DNA of 64,000 bases from Schizochytrium sp. CCTCC M209059 (GCA_000818945.1 KN805395.1:312138-376137); one strand, 5' to 3'; shown: positions 31,702 to 41,529, numbered from the stretch's first letter. A program made the numbers and translations. The notes: generated by a model from the sequence alone, not told the origin.

Positions 31702-32015
31702 ACAAGCTGGGTGTTTGTGTATATGTATGTGGCGGCAGGGTTGGGCGGTGCTCTCTGATTGTGCGCTCCTCCCCAAGGTAGAAAGTAGAAAGCGCTCAAA
31801 CGATTAGCATAGTCTATGGACGAGTCGACCGATGCGAGTAATAGCGAACCCTCGGTTGTAATCAGAAGGAGAGAAAATTTAATGGAGAGTGAATCAAAAA
31901 TAGTCCCTCCTTTCTTCGCCGTTTTCCGGGTCCATCTCTCCAGACTTTTTTGACAATGCCCTTGGAAAAACACAGATTTCTGTACTTTCTCATTTTTTTT
32001 TCTTCGCACTAATTC
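31702..32015. other. Intergenic, between convergent 3' ends
   Basis: AT-richer sequence with no ORF of note. It probably contains the 3' ends of the CDP-DAG synthase-like gene and the membrane protein gene. Confidence 0.6.
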
Positions 32016-32771
32016 TTAGGAGCAGCAATCGTCTTTGCATTCTGCGGCGTTGCGTTTTCGAATGGTCTCGGCACTGACGCCCCCAATACCGTCGTTCCAC
32101 TCGTCCTCGGTCTCTTGCTTTTCTTTGGCCTCAAGCTCCTTTTTGGCGGCAGCCTCGGCTTCCTTTTCAGCACGGCGAGGATCTTCCTCGGCAAGAAAGT
32201 AGAGACTCAAGACGAGGATCACAATCGTGACATAAAAGGCCGGCGTAAATGTCGCATCGTCTCCGAGCGCGCCGTTGACACCAAGCCAGAAGAAGCCAAT
32301 GCCAAGCAAGAAGTTTTGCATGCACTCGTAGGGCCAGAAGAGGGCCAGTAGACTGGAAGCGAGGATTACGAGCGCTCCGGCGACCGCAAAGGTGTTTTCT
32401 TTGAGAAGCTCTTTCATGCCGGTGCTAGCCTTTAGGCGCTTAAGCCACTCGAGCGCCTTGCCCTCGAGCGTCTTGGGCTCGGGTCGCTTCGAGCTCTTCT
32501 TGCGCTTTGGAGCGGGAAGAACGCCTTGTTCGATGGCAAACTCACCGGGAATGGCCATGGCGGTGAGGAGGCGCTTTGTGACAGCTTGGGCTTTGGGCGG
32601 GAGGCGCTCGAGGTTGGCCATAGCAAAGCTGCCGGTGATTCCCAGGGGAGAGATTGGCGTCTTGGGAAACCCAGAGCCCTTGCCATAGGCAACCGCGAGA
32701 TCGGTACGCAGCAGAGCCGACGCGCATACCGCCACGCCGACGAGTCGCGTCAGGAGCGACTTAACGCCCAT
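32016..32771 (-). CDS. Unknown multi-pass membrane protein with signal peptide (251 aa)
   Basis: I do not recognise it. The ATG at 32771 starts a signal-peptide-like or anchor segment (SLLTRLVGVAVCASALL). A soluble stretch rich in Lys follows (~95-130), then three hydrophobic helices (~135-205: FAVAGALVILASSLLALFW, FLLGIGFFWLGVNGAL and FYVTIVILVLSLYFL). The tail is a charged Glu/Lys/Ala helix (~207-235) ending in KDDCCS. The charged tail is probably cytosolic. The two terminal cysteines could be lipidated, but that is only a guess. A 16-residue extension to 32819 is possible but not needed. Confidence 0.7.
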   Translation of the reverse strand: MGVKSLLTRLVGVAVCASALLRTDLAVAYGKGSGFPKTPISPLGITGSFAMANLERLPPKAQAVTKRLLTAMAIPGEFAIEQGVLPAPKRKKSSKRPEPKTLEGKALEWLKRLKASTGMKELLKENTFAVAGALVILASSLLALFWPYECMQNFLLGIGFFWLGVNGALGDDATFTPAFYVTIVILVLSLYFLAEEDPRRAEKEAEAAAKKELEAKEKQETEDEWNDGIGGVSAETIRKRNAAECKDDCCS

Positions 32772-34067
32772 GGTCGTCGCCAACGAAGGTGTCCCGTGAG
32801 GATCTCTCCAACGTCTCACGACTCGACGGTGTTGACTTTCGTGCGAACGAAGCGAGCAGATGCACGAGCGAGCGACTGTGCTATCTTCGTTCGGAGTCGT
32901 GCCTGATCACGCTTTTGGGCGCGCGACGAGGCAGGCCCTGAGCTATCTATACATGCAGGTCTGTCAGGTGGTTTGTTGACGTGCCTCTCTCTCGGTCTGG
33001 CTCGCGAAGACAAGCCCAAGAAGCCACTGCAAAAAAGACGGTGCCTGCCACTTTGGCAGGTCCCGGAATTCCGCGCTCTGCAACTCTCGAAACGACAGAA
33101 TTCCGGATCGTCCCAAGAGTAGAAGAACTGGCTCGCTTGGACGGGATAGAAGAAGCGAAAAGAGCGCAACGCTCGGCTTTACAATTACAAGTGCAACGTA
33201 AAGTTTTAACGAAGAGAGGATGATCGAAATAGTTAATAGTAAGACAATGCTCGAGATTGTGTCGGAAAACGCTCCTTTTCGACTTTCTTGCATTCTAGGG
33301 AGAGGCGTGGCTGTATACGAGGACGCGCCGTTCCACAAAAGAAGCAACAAGGGCTGTAGGCTGGGCATTTCAATTATGTACATATCGCAAACTGGGGAAT
33401 CGAGCTCAAGTGAATCGAACTCGCTCGAGAAAAACATGACAGGCTTCATGCACTAGCTAGCGTCTCTCGAGAAACCTCCGTTCGCATCTGTCCCTTGTAC
33501 GTCGCAACATGTAGAACGTTCAAACAAGGATTGCGCTATGTGCTTGGCTATTATTCTTGTCCACATTGTGCTTGTTTGGTAATATCGAACGCACCTCGTT
33601 CCGAAAGTGACAGACGAAAGTAAAGGTCTCGTCGCAGAGCGCCAAAAGCAAGGTCCATCCAGACGTGCATTTTTCTTTTGAAGGGTGCACGACGCAGCAG
33701 CAGGCGGCTGCTTGACTCGAGTCGACTTGACTCCCGGGCTATCCGTGGCGTGCGTTGTCTTGTCTTGTCGCGCGACGCCTCTCACCAGAGTGCGCGTGGG
33801 CTTGGCATTAGTCGATCTGATCGATCGCCTCGAGGCCCCGGCGACCTCGGCGAGCACCGCGAACTGACCTCTGCAAAGCAAGGCCGAAGTGGTCTTGCTC
33901 GTGGGCGACGCTAGAGACTCGTGGCTGCGCAAACGCCCCTTCGCTCCGGCCGTGAGCGCGAAAGGCAAGCTCCGTCCGTGGAGAGCAACGCGAGAGTTGC
34001 AGGCGTGGCTGCTTGGGTGGCTGGCCTGCCTTCGACGGCGTGGTAAACAAGCGCGAGAAAAGGCACC
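32772..34067. other. Intergenic interval, 1.3 kb
   Basis: Divergent spacer between the membrane protein gene and TRIAP1/Mdm35. Short ORFs on both strands lack motifs. I see nothing else I can support. Confidence 0.5.
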
Positions 34068-34412
34068 ATGGAAAAGGCAAATAAGAAGTGCGCCAAGATC
34101 AAACAGGTCTATGAAAACTGCTTCCGGCAGTGGTACACGGAGGAGTTCATGAAGGGCAATGTGATGCCTGGATGCCAGGTAAGTGCGCACGTAAATTCTC
34201 CGACATGAAATGAAATGAAATGAAGTGAAAAATGTGGTCGTTTCTAACAAAGCGATGCGCAGGATGAGTTCGACGAGTACAAGGACTGTGTCATCGCTGT
34301 GATGCAGAACAAACATGTGGATGTTGGCGAGATTTCCGAAGTATCAAACTTATCTGCAGCGGATGCCGCATCATCATCGTCGTCATCGTCGCCGTCGGCG
34401 TCGTCGTCATGA
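34068..34412 (+). CDS. TRIAP1: TRIAP1/Mdm35 family, twin CX9C intermembrane-space protein (86 aa, two exons)
   Basis: Mdm35/TRIAP1 binds Ups/PRELI proteins in the mitochondrial intermembrane space. These complexes carry phosphatidic acid to the inner membrane for cardiolipin synthesis. Exon 1 is 34068-34178 and exon 2 is 34263-34412. The 84 bp intron is GTAAGT...GCGCAG, phase 0. The spliced protein has both CX9C motifs, Cys8-Cys18 and Cys36-Cys46. The second one is only complete after splicing, which supports the model strongly. Family features include YENCFRQWYTEEFMKG and DEFDEYKDC. A poly-Ser tail (~70-86) is extra. No mitochondrial presequence is present, as expected for Mia40 substrates. 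Confidence 0.9.
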
Positions 34413-35102
34413 GACTCATCATCCCATTATCGATCTGAGTTAACGTCGACTAAGGTTAGCTTGGCAGTTGCAAGATGCGCACAAACATGAGAACCAGGTG
34501 GAATAGTCTTGACTTGCGCAGAATCACACAATGATAGACCTAGCTAGCTAGCTCGAGATGTCAGGTTTGCTTGCTCGTATTACATGTGTGATGTATGCGC
34601 CCCCTTTTCTTTTGTGAAAAAATTACTACACAAAATATAAAAAAACTTCTGAGATTGAAGTTCTCGCGCATTCTTGGGCTTTTCCCTTGAAGGCTTGAGA
34701 TTCTATGACTTGTAGCCCGAGCAGCCCCTTCCAGGCGAAGTCACAGACAGCCAGTCAGACTTTTTAGATAAGATATTCCCTTGGTTCCCATAATTGATCC
34801 GTTGGCCCTTTTTACGAGCGAGTTGCCCTTTTACGAGCGATAAAAATGGCAGGACGGAAGACAATCATTTACCACCGCCCTCCAAGACTACAAGTACGAG
34901 AGGCTAGGCAAGGATCTTTTTGCAAACTTTTCCTTTCTTTTTCCCGCCTCGCACATTGTGATTGCTTTGCTTGTGAGTACAGGCAAAACGCCACCAAAAG
35001 GAAGGGCGACACGCAGCGCGAAAAGTCCCGCGCACGCACGACAGTCTCGACGGTCGAGAGCAAGAGAACGCGCTAGACTCGTAAGGAGAGCAACCTGTGC
35101 AA
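34413..35102. other. Intergenic interval upstream of CFAP161
   Basis: AT-rich in the middle (34600-34660). An open plus-strand frame at 34846-35076 (starting MAGRKTIIYH) has no recognisable content and may be 5' UTR. Nothing else is seen. Confidence 0.5.
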
Positions 35103-36333
35103 ATGGCGCTGCAGACCGGTACAACGCAGTATGGCCAGCAAACGCTTGTTGGCAATTGGTCCGAAGACGTGCAGGAGGAGGAGATCAAATTCGCCGAGTA
35201 CCTTGCACGAAAGAAGGCGAATAAGCTGCTGCTTTCGGAGCGGCACACGGTATTTCAACATGCATTGCAAGGATGTCCTCTGACCTTTAAACATCAGGAT
35301 GAGGCTCTTTACTTTGGGGATTCGGTCATGCTCGAAAACAGCGAAACGGGAGGCTATCTCGCTGTACACCCTGCCGGCGACGACTGGATGGTATCAACCT
35401 GGCCGACCAGTGAAATCCGGCCCATGGCCAGAACTGTCTTTCGCATTGTGCCACCGCATGGCCAAGAGATTCCCACCGACACACCTTTGTGCTATGGCGA
35501 CGTCTTTACCCTCATTTGCGATCCTGTAAGTTCGAGAATTTGTCGTAGACTAGACGCTAGGCCCTAGGGCCTCGGCGATTTGCGTCCTTCTCGCTAACCC
35601 CTTCTCCCCCCTCTCCGTCCCTCTCTCTCTTTCTTCTGTTGCGTATGCACAGGTACTTACTGCGAACGCAGATGGCGTTGTTCTATCGAATGCTTGGGTG
35701 ACCTGCGAGCCAAAATCGTATCAACGCGTATCGAAGCTCGCGAGTGAGTCAGATGTGCGTGTGAGCAAGACTTATAGCAAGCAAGCAGAATGGAAGATTG
35801 AGTCCTCGCTTCCTGGCGACGCGGGTTGGCGTATCAATGTTTCTCGTGCACCTGTCAAGGTTGGAGATGCCTTTTTCATCAAGCATCGGATGAGCAACCA
35901 AGCATTGTCGAGCTCCACCAAGTTTAGATTCTCTGGAAAGCTCTCCAACGTCGAAGAATTCGAGACCTTTGCCAAGCCAGTTACCAAGGCAAGCCCGGCG
36001 CACACGTGGCAATTTTGCGTTGCTTGCGACCCTGAGATGGCTCGCGATGAGCGAGGCCTCATTGCGCTGAGCCCCTCCATTGCTACTGAAGCTTTGCGCT
36101 CTGCACTTGAATCCTGCATGGATGACTTTCTGGCGACACTGGAACGACTTGAATCTCACGAAACACTCGAAAAAAAAGACATCGAAGATGCAGTACTTAG
36201 TTTCGCCCCTGGACTGGCGAAAGTCTATGTGGAGTGTTTCTTGCGGAACCAGCCGTCGACTCTCTCTACGGACAGCATTTGCTCGGCGCTGACGGACAAT
36301 GGAGACGCCGAGGAGAAGAATCATTATGAATGA
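35103..36333 (+). CDS. CFAP161: Cilia- and flagella-associated protein 161 (CFAP161, 367 aa, two exons)
   Basis: CFAP161 is a microtubule inner protein of motile cilia. Exon 1 is 35103-35525 and exon 2 is 35653-36333. The 127 bp intron (GTAAGT...GCACAG) is phase 0. The N-terminal family block is clear: VGNWSEDVQEEEIKFAEYL and LARKKANKLLL, then YFGDSVMLEN...TGGYLAVHP. The rest has the MIR-like beta-trefoil character of the family (YGDVFTLICDP, VGDAFFIKHRMSN). Residues ~285-350 form a helical extension not usual in the animal protein. The ATG at 35103 gives the expected N-terminus just before the conserved block. It is one of three ciliary genes in 8 kb. Confidence 0.85.
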
Positions 36334-36440
36334 GTGAATAAATGAACCGAAAGAGAGAGAAACATATATTTTTTGAAGATAGAAATTGGAGGCTCGTGGC
36401 CAAAAAGAGGAAGAAAATGTGGAGCTTGCGCTGTACACTT

Positions 36441-37694
36441 TCATTCGTCATCGCTATCGCTGAATTGCACACTGGCGACAAAGTTGTTGTCAATAAGACC
36501 GCCACGGTAGCCGCCGCGCTTCTTCTTCGTCTTCTCGTGACGAAAGTCCTTGCCACGAACACGCATAAGAGTGTCACTGGCCTTGGCTCCCCAGCCATCG
36601 TTGCCAAAAGCTGCAGCATAAGAGTTGTCGCGGAGACGATCGTCCTTGATCTGCGAATTCCAAAAGTCGACATCCACGCGCTCAAATCGCTTGCCTTCCT
36701 GGCGCTTCCGAGGAGGCTCTTCTGTGTCGATACCGGCTGCCGATCGCCGTCTCTTGCGAGGGTTGGCTTCCGGGGCAGGCTCCGCGTCGGCTTCAACCGT
36801 GGTCTTGACTGTTTTCTCTTCCTCGGCGGTCTCTTGTTTTTTGGTGGTTTCTTCCTTTTCGTTGTCCGAGTCTTCGGAGTCATCAGAGGAATCCTCAGAC
36901 GCGGAGTCATCAGAAGAATCCTCGTCACTGCTCTCCTCCTTCTTCTTGGAAGCCTTGCTTGCTGTCTTTTTCTCCTTCTTCTCCTCTTCTTCCTCTCCCT
37001 CTTCCTCTTCCTCGGAAGAAGACGATGACGAGTCTTCAGAGTCGCTGCTCTCCTCTTCTTCAGCCTCTGCCTCGGCCTTGGTCTCGGTCTTCTTAGAGGG
37101 TTTGTCCTCCATTTCGTCCTCATCATCGGAGGACTCGTTCTTGTCGTCTTCTTCTTCATCCTCTTTGCTCTTCTTTTTGGTTTTCTTCTCCTCCTTGGCG
37201 GCCTCGGAGGCCTTCATGTCTTCTTCGTCTTCCTTTTTCTCTTCTTCGGCATCAGAGTCATCGTCCGAGGAAGAGGAGTCGTCATCATCGTCCGAATCAG
37301 AGGACTCATCGTCGGCGTCGGAGTCAGCCTTGGCAGCCCCCTTTTTCGTAGCATCGTCCTCGTCTTCCTCATCGTCATCAGAGTCGCTGCTTTCGTCCTC
37401 GCTGCTGCTATTCTCTTCATCCTTGGCCTTGACCTGGTCCTGCTTGTCTTCCTTGTCCTCGTCCTCGTCCTCAGAGTCGCTGTCGCTGCTGCTGTTGTCG
37501 CTGTCCACTTGAGCAGCTGGGTTCTCCTTGAGGTGCTTTTCGTAGAGGTCCTTGAGAGTGAGCTCGCCAACTTCAGGGAGCTCCTCCTCGACCGCCTTTG
37601 TGAGCGACTTGGCGAGTTTTGCTACCTTGGACGACTTGCTCGTCTCCAGGTGCGCCTTGACAAGGCTGAGCAGGGCGAGGTCCGTGCTGTCCAT
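36441..37694 (-). CDS. NOLC1: Nopp140/SRP40-type nucleolar phosphoprotein (417 aa)
   Basis: Nucleolar chaperone that binds C/D and H/ACA snoRNPs and links them to Pol I. The N-terminus (LLSLVKAHLETSKSSKVAKLAKSL) is LisH-like, as in the family. Residues ~65-325 are Asp/Glu/Ser-rich with Lys/Ala patches, typical CK2 substrates. The SRP40 C-terminal domain (~350-405) is well conserved: RVDVDFWNSQI, DNSYAAAFGNDGWGAKASDTL, VRGKDFRHEKTKKKRG. The ATG at 37694 gives the conserved N-terminus; the longer open frame to 37943 is not needed. NHP2, an H/ACA protein and thus a likely partner, is encoded at 62.1 kb in this window. Confidence 0.87.
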   Translation of the reverse strand: MDSTDLALLSLVKAHLETSKSSKVAKLAKSLTKAVEEELPEVGELTLKDLYEKHLKENPAAQVDSDNSSSDSDSEDEDEDKEDKQDQVKAKDEENSSSEDESSDSDDDEEDEDDATKKGAAKADSDADDESSDSDDDDDSSSSDDDSDAEEEKKEDEEDMKASEAAKEEKKTKKKSKEDEEEDDKNESSDDEDEMEDKPSKKTETKAEAEAEEEESSDSEDSSSSSSEEEEEGEEEEEKKEKKTASKASKKKEESSDEDSSDDSASEDSSDDSEDSDNEKEETTKKQETAEEEKTVKTTVEADAEPAPEANPRKRRRSAAGIDTEEPPRKRQEGKRFERVDVDFWNSQIKDDRLRDNSYAAAFGNDGWGAKASDTLMRVRGKDFRHEKTKKKRGGYRGGLIDNNFVASVQFSDSDDE

Positions 37695-38259
37695 GGTGCT
37701 TTTTATTGTTGTTGATTGAAGTCCCTCCCTTCCTTGCACACGCACAGGAACTCCGCGAGGACGCCAACAAACGTCAGGTCGCTCGCTCCTTCGAACAGTC
37801 GCGCGAACACGCAACTCCAGAATACTACGCGAAGATGCAAGACCAAATCCGAGTAGCAATGGCAGCCACACGCGCGCGCACGCTGTTGCAGGACTGCACG
37901 GGGCTCGTGGGTTTTTGCCTTGCAGCGCAGAACTCGGCGCCACCAGCGCGAGGACATAGGTGTGTACCCTTTAGGCGCGTGCGGGGACCCCTCTTCACTT
38001 ACTGTCACTGTGACGAACATGAGAGAGGGGGAGGGCGAGAAGAGCAAAGACAGTGAGGGAAAAGAGGAATATCAAACAAGCTATCAAAAAACACAAGCGA
38101 TCAAGCAAGCCTTCCTTTCCCTATCTCTTTTCTGTCACGGAAAGCACTCTGCATTCCGATAGCCATGGTGTACGTATGTATGTTAGATAGAAAATGAAAT
38201 TGTATCGTGTTCCGCTACCCTCTGCTGTGTGTGTGTCGTGCTCTGATGCCAAACCCGGC
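37695..38259. other. Intergenic interval, possible coding fragment
   Basis: A plus-strand stretch (about 37746-37935) reads as a helical peptide (REDANKRQVARSFEQSRE, TPEYYAKMQDQIRVAMAA) after an AG. It has no ATG in place and no clear end. I do not call a gene. Confidence 0.4.
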
Positions 38260-39706
38260 TCAAGCTTTCGCAAGAGCAGCATCAATCTTCGAGACGGCGG
38301 TCTCCAGCAAGGAGACGTTGAGGGCATCGTCTTCGAGAATGAGCTTTTGCTGCACGGTGTCCTTGTTAAAGCCACAAGCCTTGAACAGCGCCACGCCCCC
38401 CATGAGCGAGGCTACGCGCTTTTTGAATGCGGCATTTTGCAAGTTGATTTGCTTGAATTTGGGCTCCTCAGGAGTCGAGACAATATTGGACAGCATCTTC
38501 TTGATGGTTGACAGCGCGCGCTCGCCATCACCACCAGCGCGGTATGCAGCCAAGTCCTTGATTGCAGCGTCAATCTTTTCCTCTGCAGAGAGAGCCGCCT
38601 TCTGCGCAGCCTTCTCTTGGTCTTTCTCCTTGCCCAATGCGCGATCGTACGCCTCTTGAAACGCCTTCTTCACCTGATCTGGCGTTTCGCCTCGCCGCCG
38701 CGCGGCCTCTGCAGCGCGCTCAGCTTTATCATTTGCAATCTCCTGGCGAAGACGGTCTCGTTGTGCCTTGAAAGCAGCCTTTTCCCGCTTCTCGAGCTCA
38801 ATTTCACGCTCTCGCTGGAGCTTTTCGTGCTCCTCTCTGCGCAAGAGCACGAATAAAACGAGTTTTTCGTGAGTCATTCGTGCGTCTCGCCTAGAACTTT
38901 CTTCTTTACTGTTGTGGTCTCACTTACTTGATGGCAGCCATCTCCCTCCCGCCACGCCGACGCTCAAGTTCGCGCGTGAGCTCGGCCTGTTTTTCTTCTT
39001 CGGCTCGCTGTTTGCGCCGCTCTTCGACCTTGGCGCGGAGCTGGGCCAATTTCTCAGCTTTTTCTTCCTCGGAAAGGGGCGGGACCTCGATATCGGACTC
39101 TTCAAAGTTTGAGTGCCCTGTGCGCTCCGCGTACAGCTGCGCGTCCTGCATCGTGCGAAAAAGCTTTCCTGTATCCACGCACTTGTAGGAACGAACCTGA
39201 GATTGAAATGAAGTGCAACAATGTTAGACGCCAACATATTTCACATCACAATGCTTTCGCATTGTTCAGATAGGGAATCCAGTGCGGATAAGGGCTTCCT
39301 TCTTCGTAACGTACGACTTTGATTCCTTCCGTATCTGGCGCGCCTGCAGCTTCGTCGCCCATTGTCGAGTCTCCATCAGCGTCCTTGGGCTCTGCCTTTG
39401 CTGAGTCAGCGTTTTTGCTTTCAGCGTCGGCTTTTCCGTCGTTGCTCACAAGCCATTGCAGCTGCAATTTCATGCTAGTTAGTGACCGATTCCTCTTTTG
39501 TCCTTTGCCATGGCCTCTTGGACCTGTCTACGACGCAACCCGAGCGCGCGAGCGTGCGCACGTTGTCGTTGAGACCAAACACGTACTGCAGCGTCCACGG
39601 TGGCATGATCAGCCTTGGCAAGCGCGCGTTTGCACTCCTCCTCTGCAAAGCCCATGTCCATGAGCTGCTGCAGCACCGAGCCATCATCCGACGCCATCGC
39701 TGCCAT
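38260..39706 (-). CDS. UBA-PUB domain protein, predicted p97/CDC48 cofactor (370 aa, four exons)
   Basis: Exons are 39706-39587, 39461-39315, 39196-38928 and 38836-38260. Introns of 125, 118 and 91 bp have donors GTACGT, GTACGT and GTAAGT, and all phases agree. The UBA domain (~8-49: LQQLMDMGFAEEECKRAL, ATVDAALQWLVSND) is joined across intron 1. Then come an acidic linker, a block YKCVDTGKLFRTMQDAQLYAERTGHSNFEES (quoted as YKCVDTGKLF and AERTGHSNF; ~93-123), a charged coiled coil (~125-235) and a C-terminal PUB domain (~280-365: FKQINLQNAAFKKRVA, ALFKACGF). PUB domains bind the p97 C-terminus and UBA binds ubiquitin, so a role in p97 substrate delivery is expected. The middle block resembles a zinc-finger-like motif of plant UBA-PUB proteins but has only one Cys. 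Confidence 0.87.
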
Positions 39707-39846
39707 CCTCGCGAGCGCGCGCGCGCAACTCTCCCCTCGGATTTAGCGCTCCGCCGGACTTCTAATTGTTCTCTGCTTCATCGATCGTCCTTCGAGACCA
39801 AAAGAAAGAAAGAAATCGAGAAAGAAATCGAGAAAGATAGAAATCG

Positions 39847-39848
39847 GA

Positions 39849-39920
<72 letters not shown>

Positions 39921-39921
39921 A
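39847..39921. repeat. (GAAA)n microsatellite
   Basis: About 18 GAAA units, 140 bp upstream of the UBA-PUB start codon. Similar GAAA-rich sequence (39800-39846) adjoins it. Confidence 0.95.
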
Positions 39922-39977
39922 AATGGCAGTGACTTCCCACCAAATTCGTTTTCCTATCTCTACATACAGGATCAAAA

Positions 39978-40033
39978 ATATGGCTTGCGCCGGCGATTCG
40001 AACCTTTATACCAGCTCCGTTCCCATGAGCTTG
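39978..40033 (-). other. tRNA-like A box, B box and T-run (no tRNA fold)
   Basis: Reading the minus strand, AAGCTCATGGG (40032-40022) matches the Pol III A box except its first base. GGTTCGAATCG (40004-39994) matches the B box except its last base. TTTTT follows about 15 bases later. The D-arm can pair (GCTC/GAGC), but there is no anticodon arm and the T stem does not pair, so it is not a functional tRNA. Confidence 0.25.
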
Positions 40034-40722
40034 TGCACTTCTTTTACGCGCACTCTCAGCACACTCGCACTCTCAGCGCACTCTCTCCTCAGGCTTGTAG
40101 ACAATGTTGGATTTTTTCGGAGACAATGATCGTGACGAGGCAGACATTGACGAACAAAGCCAACAATAGGGCGACAAACTTCCACCGTAGCGATCGCAAT
40201 ATAACTTTGGAACATGGGCTTTCGAAAATATGTTGTCGTAAGATCTGTTCGCGTTAATACCTTCGGCACTTGATGCGCCGCGTCAAAGGGGTTTTTCCTC
40301 CCTTACCAAATCCATGCGAATGTCGTGCCGATCTTTTCTGACCCAGCGACACAGTTGTCACGATTGTTTTTTACTCTTGGGTTGGAAAGACTTGGGTCCA
40401 TAAAAGTCTCACTCTGGTCAACAAAAAGACTTGGGCAAGACAGAAGAATAAAATACTGTCCGGATCCAGGTTCGCATTTACAACTAGTGAGCCAAGTCTC
40501 CCTTCAAAAAACCCTATGCGCCGCTGAGCTTTTTCTTTCCCCCATGCAATTTTTCCCCTATTGCCAACATAATACGTTCGAATTTCCGCAGCGTGAGTGA
40601 GTTTGCGCCCATCGTTTTCAACGGAACGCTGCTTCAAAGTCTCGTGGGCAACAGTTAGTCTTCCTTCTTTCTAAGCAGCGCTCGCTGGGCATCTGCAGCA
40701 CTCATTGCGCGTCGCTAGCCCG

Positions 40723-40755
40723 CTGTCCACTGCTTTAAGAAAGCGAAGTGGACAG
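40723..40755. promoter_or_regulatory. Strong hairpin (9 bp + 5 bp stems)
   Basis: CTGTCCACT pairs with AGTGGACAG. Inside it GCTTT pairs with AAAGC, with a 2-base bulge (GA) and a 3-base loop. It lies 225 bp upstream of the MORN5 ATG and may be in its 5' UTR or be a small RNA. The role is unknown. Confidence 0.5.
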
Positions 40756-40980
40756 ACGCAACTTGGATAAATACAAGGTTCCGTGGTGGGTTGCGAGGCG
40801 GTACACACCGTTTGAGTTAAAAGGAAAGAAAGAAACAAAGAAACAAACAAAAAAAGTAGCCCCGGCGCGGACCGTGTCCAGTTGGATCAACCAGTTGCCA
40901 AGTTAGCAGCGCGGTTCGCGCGTAGAGAAAGCAAAGCTGCAAGGGGAGAGCGAGGAGCAAGCGACGCTCGAGCAGAGACG

Positions 40981-41529
40981 ATGGCGGACACGGAGGACGT
41001 GAACCAGCTCAGGCTCCCTGGCGGAGAGTACGCGGGGGACTTTGTGCAAGGCCGGATGGAGTCAAAGGAGCCCGTGGAATACAAGTTCGAGAATGGGACG
41101 CGGTACGTGGGACCTTTTCTCAATGGGTGCTTTCATGGCGAAGGCGTGCTGCATCTCCCGGGAAAAGGGTCCTTTGCCGGAACCTGGGAGAAGGGCCAAC
41201 TCGTGCGAGGCGAGTTCACCTTTGAGGACGGTCTTGCGTACGAGGAGAAAGCAGAGTGGGGGTTTTGCACAGCGCGCGATAGGCGATTCTGGGAAGAGCA
41301 CGAGAACGGTATCGAGCCCAGTGGTGCAACGCTTTTGCGTCGTAGCGACCAAACCGTGCCGTACGGCATGTATGATTGCCTGGAAGGTTATTTTGACCCG
41401 CGAACAGGAAACGTACACAGCTACGCAAACAATGTTGTCATTCGCACTGCCGGCGAAGAAGAGGCCAAGATGATTCGGGAACGCGCTTTTGCTGGACTCC
41501 GCTACACGGACGAGAGCAAATCCGCATAA
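40981..41529 (+). CDS. MORN5: MORN repeat-containing protein 5 (182 aa)
   Basis: MORN5 is a small protein of cilia and sperm flagella. MORN-type repeats lie at ~13-85: GGEYAGDFVQGRM, FENGTRYVGPFLNGCFHGEG and FAGTWEKGQLVRGEF. The family-specific second half follows: TFEDGLAYEEKAEW, RDRRFWEEHENGIEPSG and PYGMYDCLEGYFDPRTGNV. The length is close to the animal protein (~160 aa). The ATG at 40981 is the first in frame; the open frame extends upstream to 40882 without one. The gene is convergent with OSCP1, with 98 bp between stop codons. Confidence 0.87.
   Translation: MADTEDVNQLRLPGGEYAGDFVQGRMESKEPVEYKFENGTRYVGPFLNGCFHGEGVLHLPGKGSFAGTWEKGQLVRGEFTFEDGLAYEEKAEWGFCTARDRRFWEEHENGIEPSGATLLRRSDQTVPYGMYDCLEGYFDPRTGNVHSYANNVVIRTAGEEEAKMIRERAFAGLRYTDESKSA

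Larger units (their letters stand above)
39707..40980. other. Intergenic interval, 1.3 kb, with regulatory-looking elements
   Basis: Divergent spacer between the UBA-PUB gene and MORN5. It holds the GAAA repeat, a Pol III box-like pair and a strong hairpin, each listed separately. A plus-strand ATG at 40103 starts a 21-residue acidic peptide (MLDFFGDNDRDEADIDEQ...) that ends at TAG; I cannot connect it to another exon. Confidence 0.5.

Noticed and set aside
34846..35076. Possible small gene MAGRKTIIYH... upstream of CFAP161
   Set aside because: It can be read with or without a 34894-34982 intron, but neither version shows a recognisable protein. It is more likely CFAP161 5' UTR.
36625..37512. 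Plus-strand poly-Ser ORF opposite the SRP40-like gene
   Set aside because: It is the antisense shadow of the Asp/Glu/Ser-rich coding sequence.
37706..38056. Plus-strand ORF of 116 codons between SRP40-like and UBA-PUB genes
   Set aside because: It starts at TTG, has no motif, and its second half is low quality. Only the helical piece near 37750-37900 is mildly interesting.
39246..39314. In-frame extension YEEGSPYPHWIPYLNNAKAL of UBA-PUB exon 2
   Set aside because: It reads well but ends at a stop, and no donor there is in phase with exon 3. The GTACGT donor at 39314 gives an in-phase join and a conserved protein.
40103..40168. Acidic 21-residue ORF starting MLDFFGDNDRD
   Set aside because: It looks like a protein N-terminus but stops at TAG, and I found no in-phase exon to continue it.
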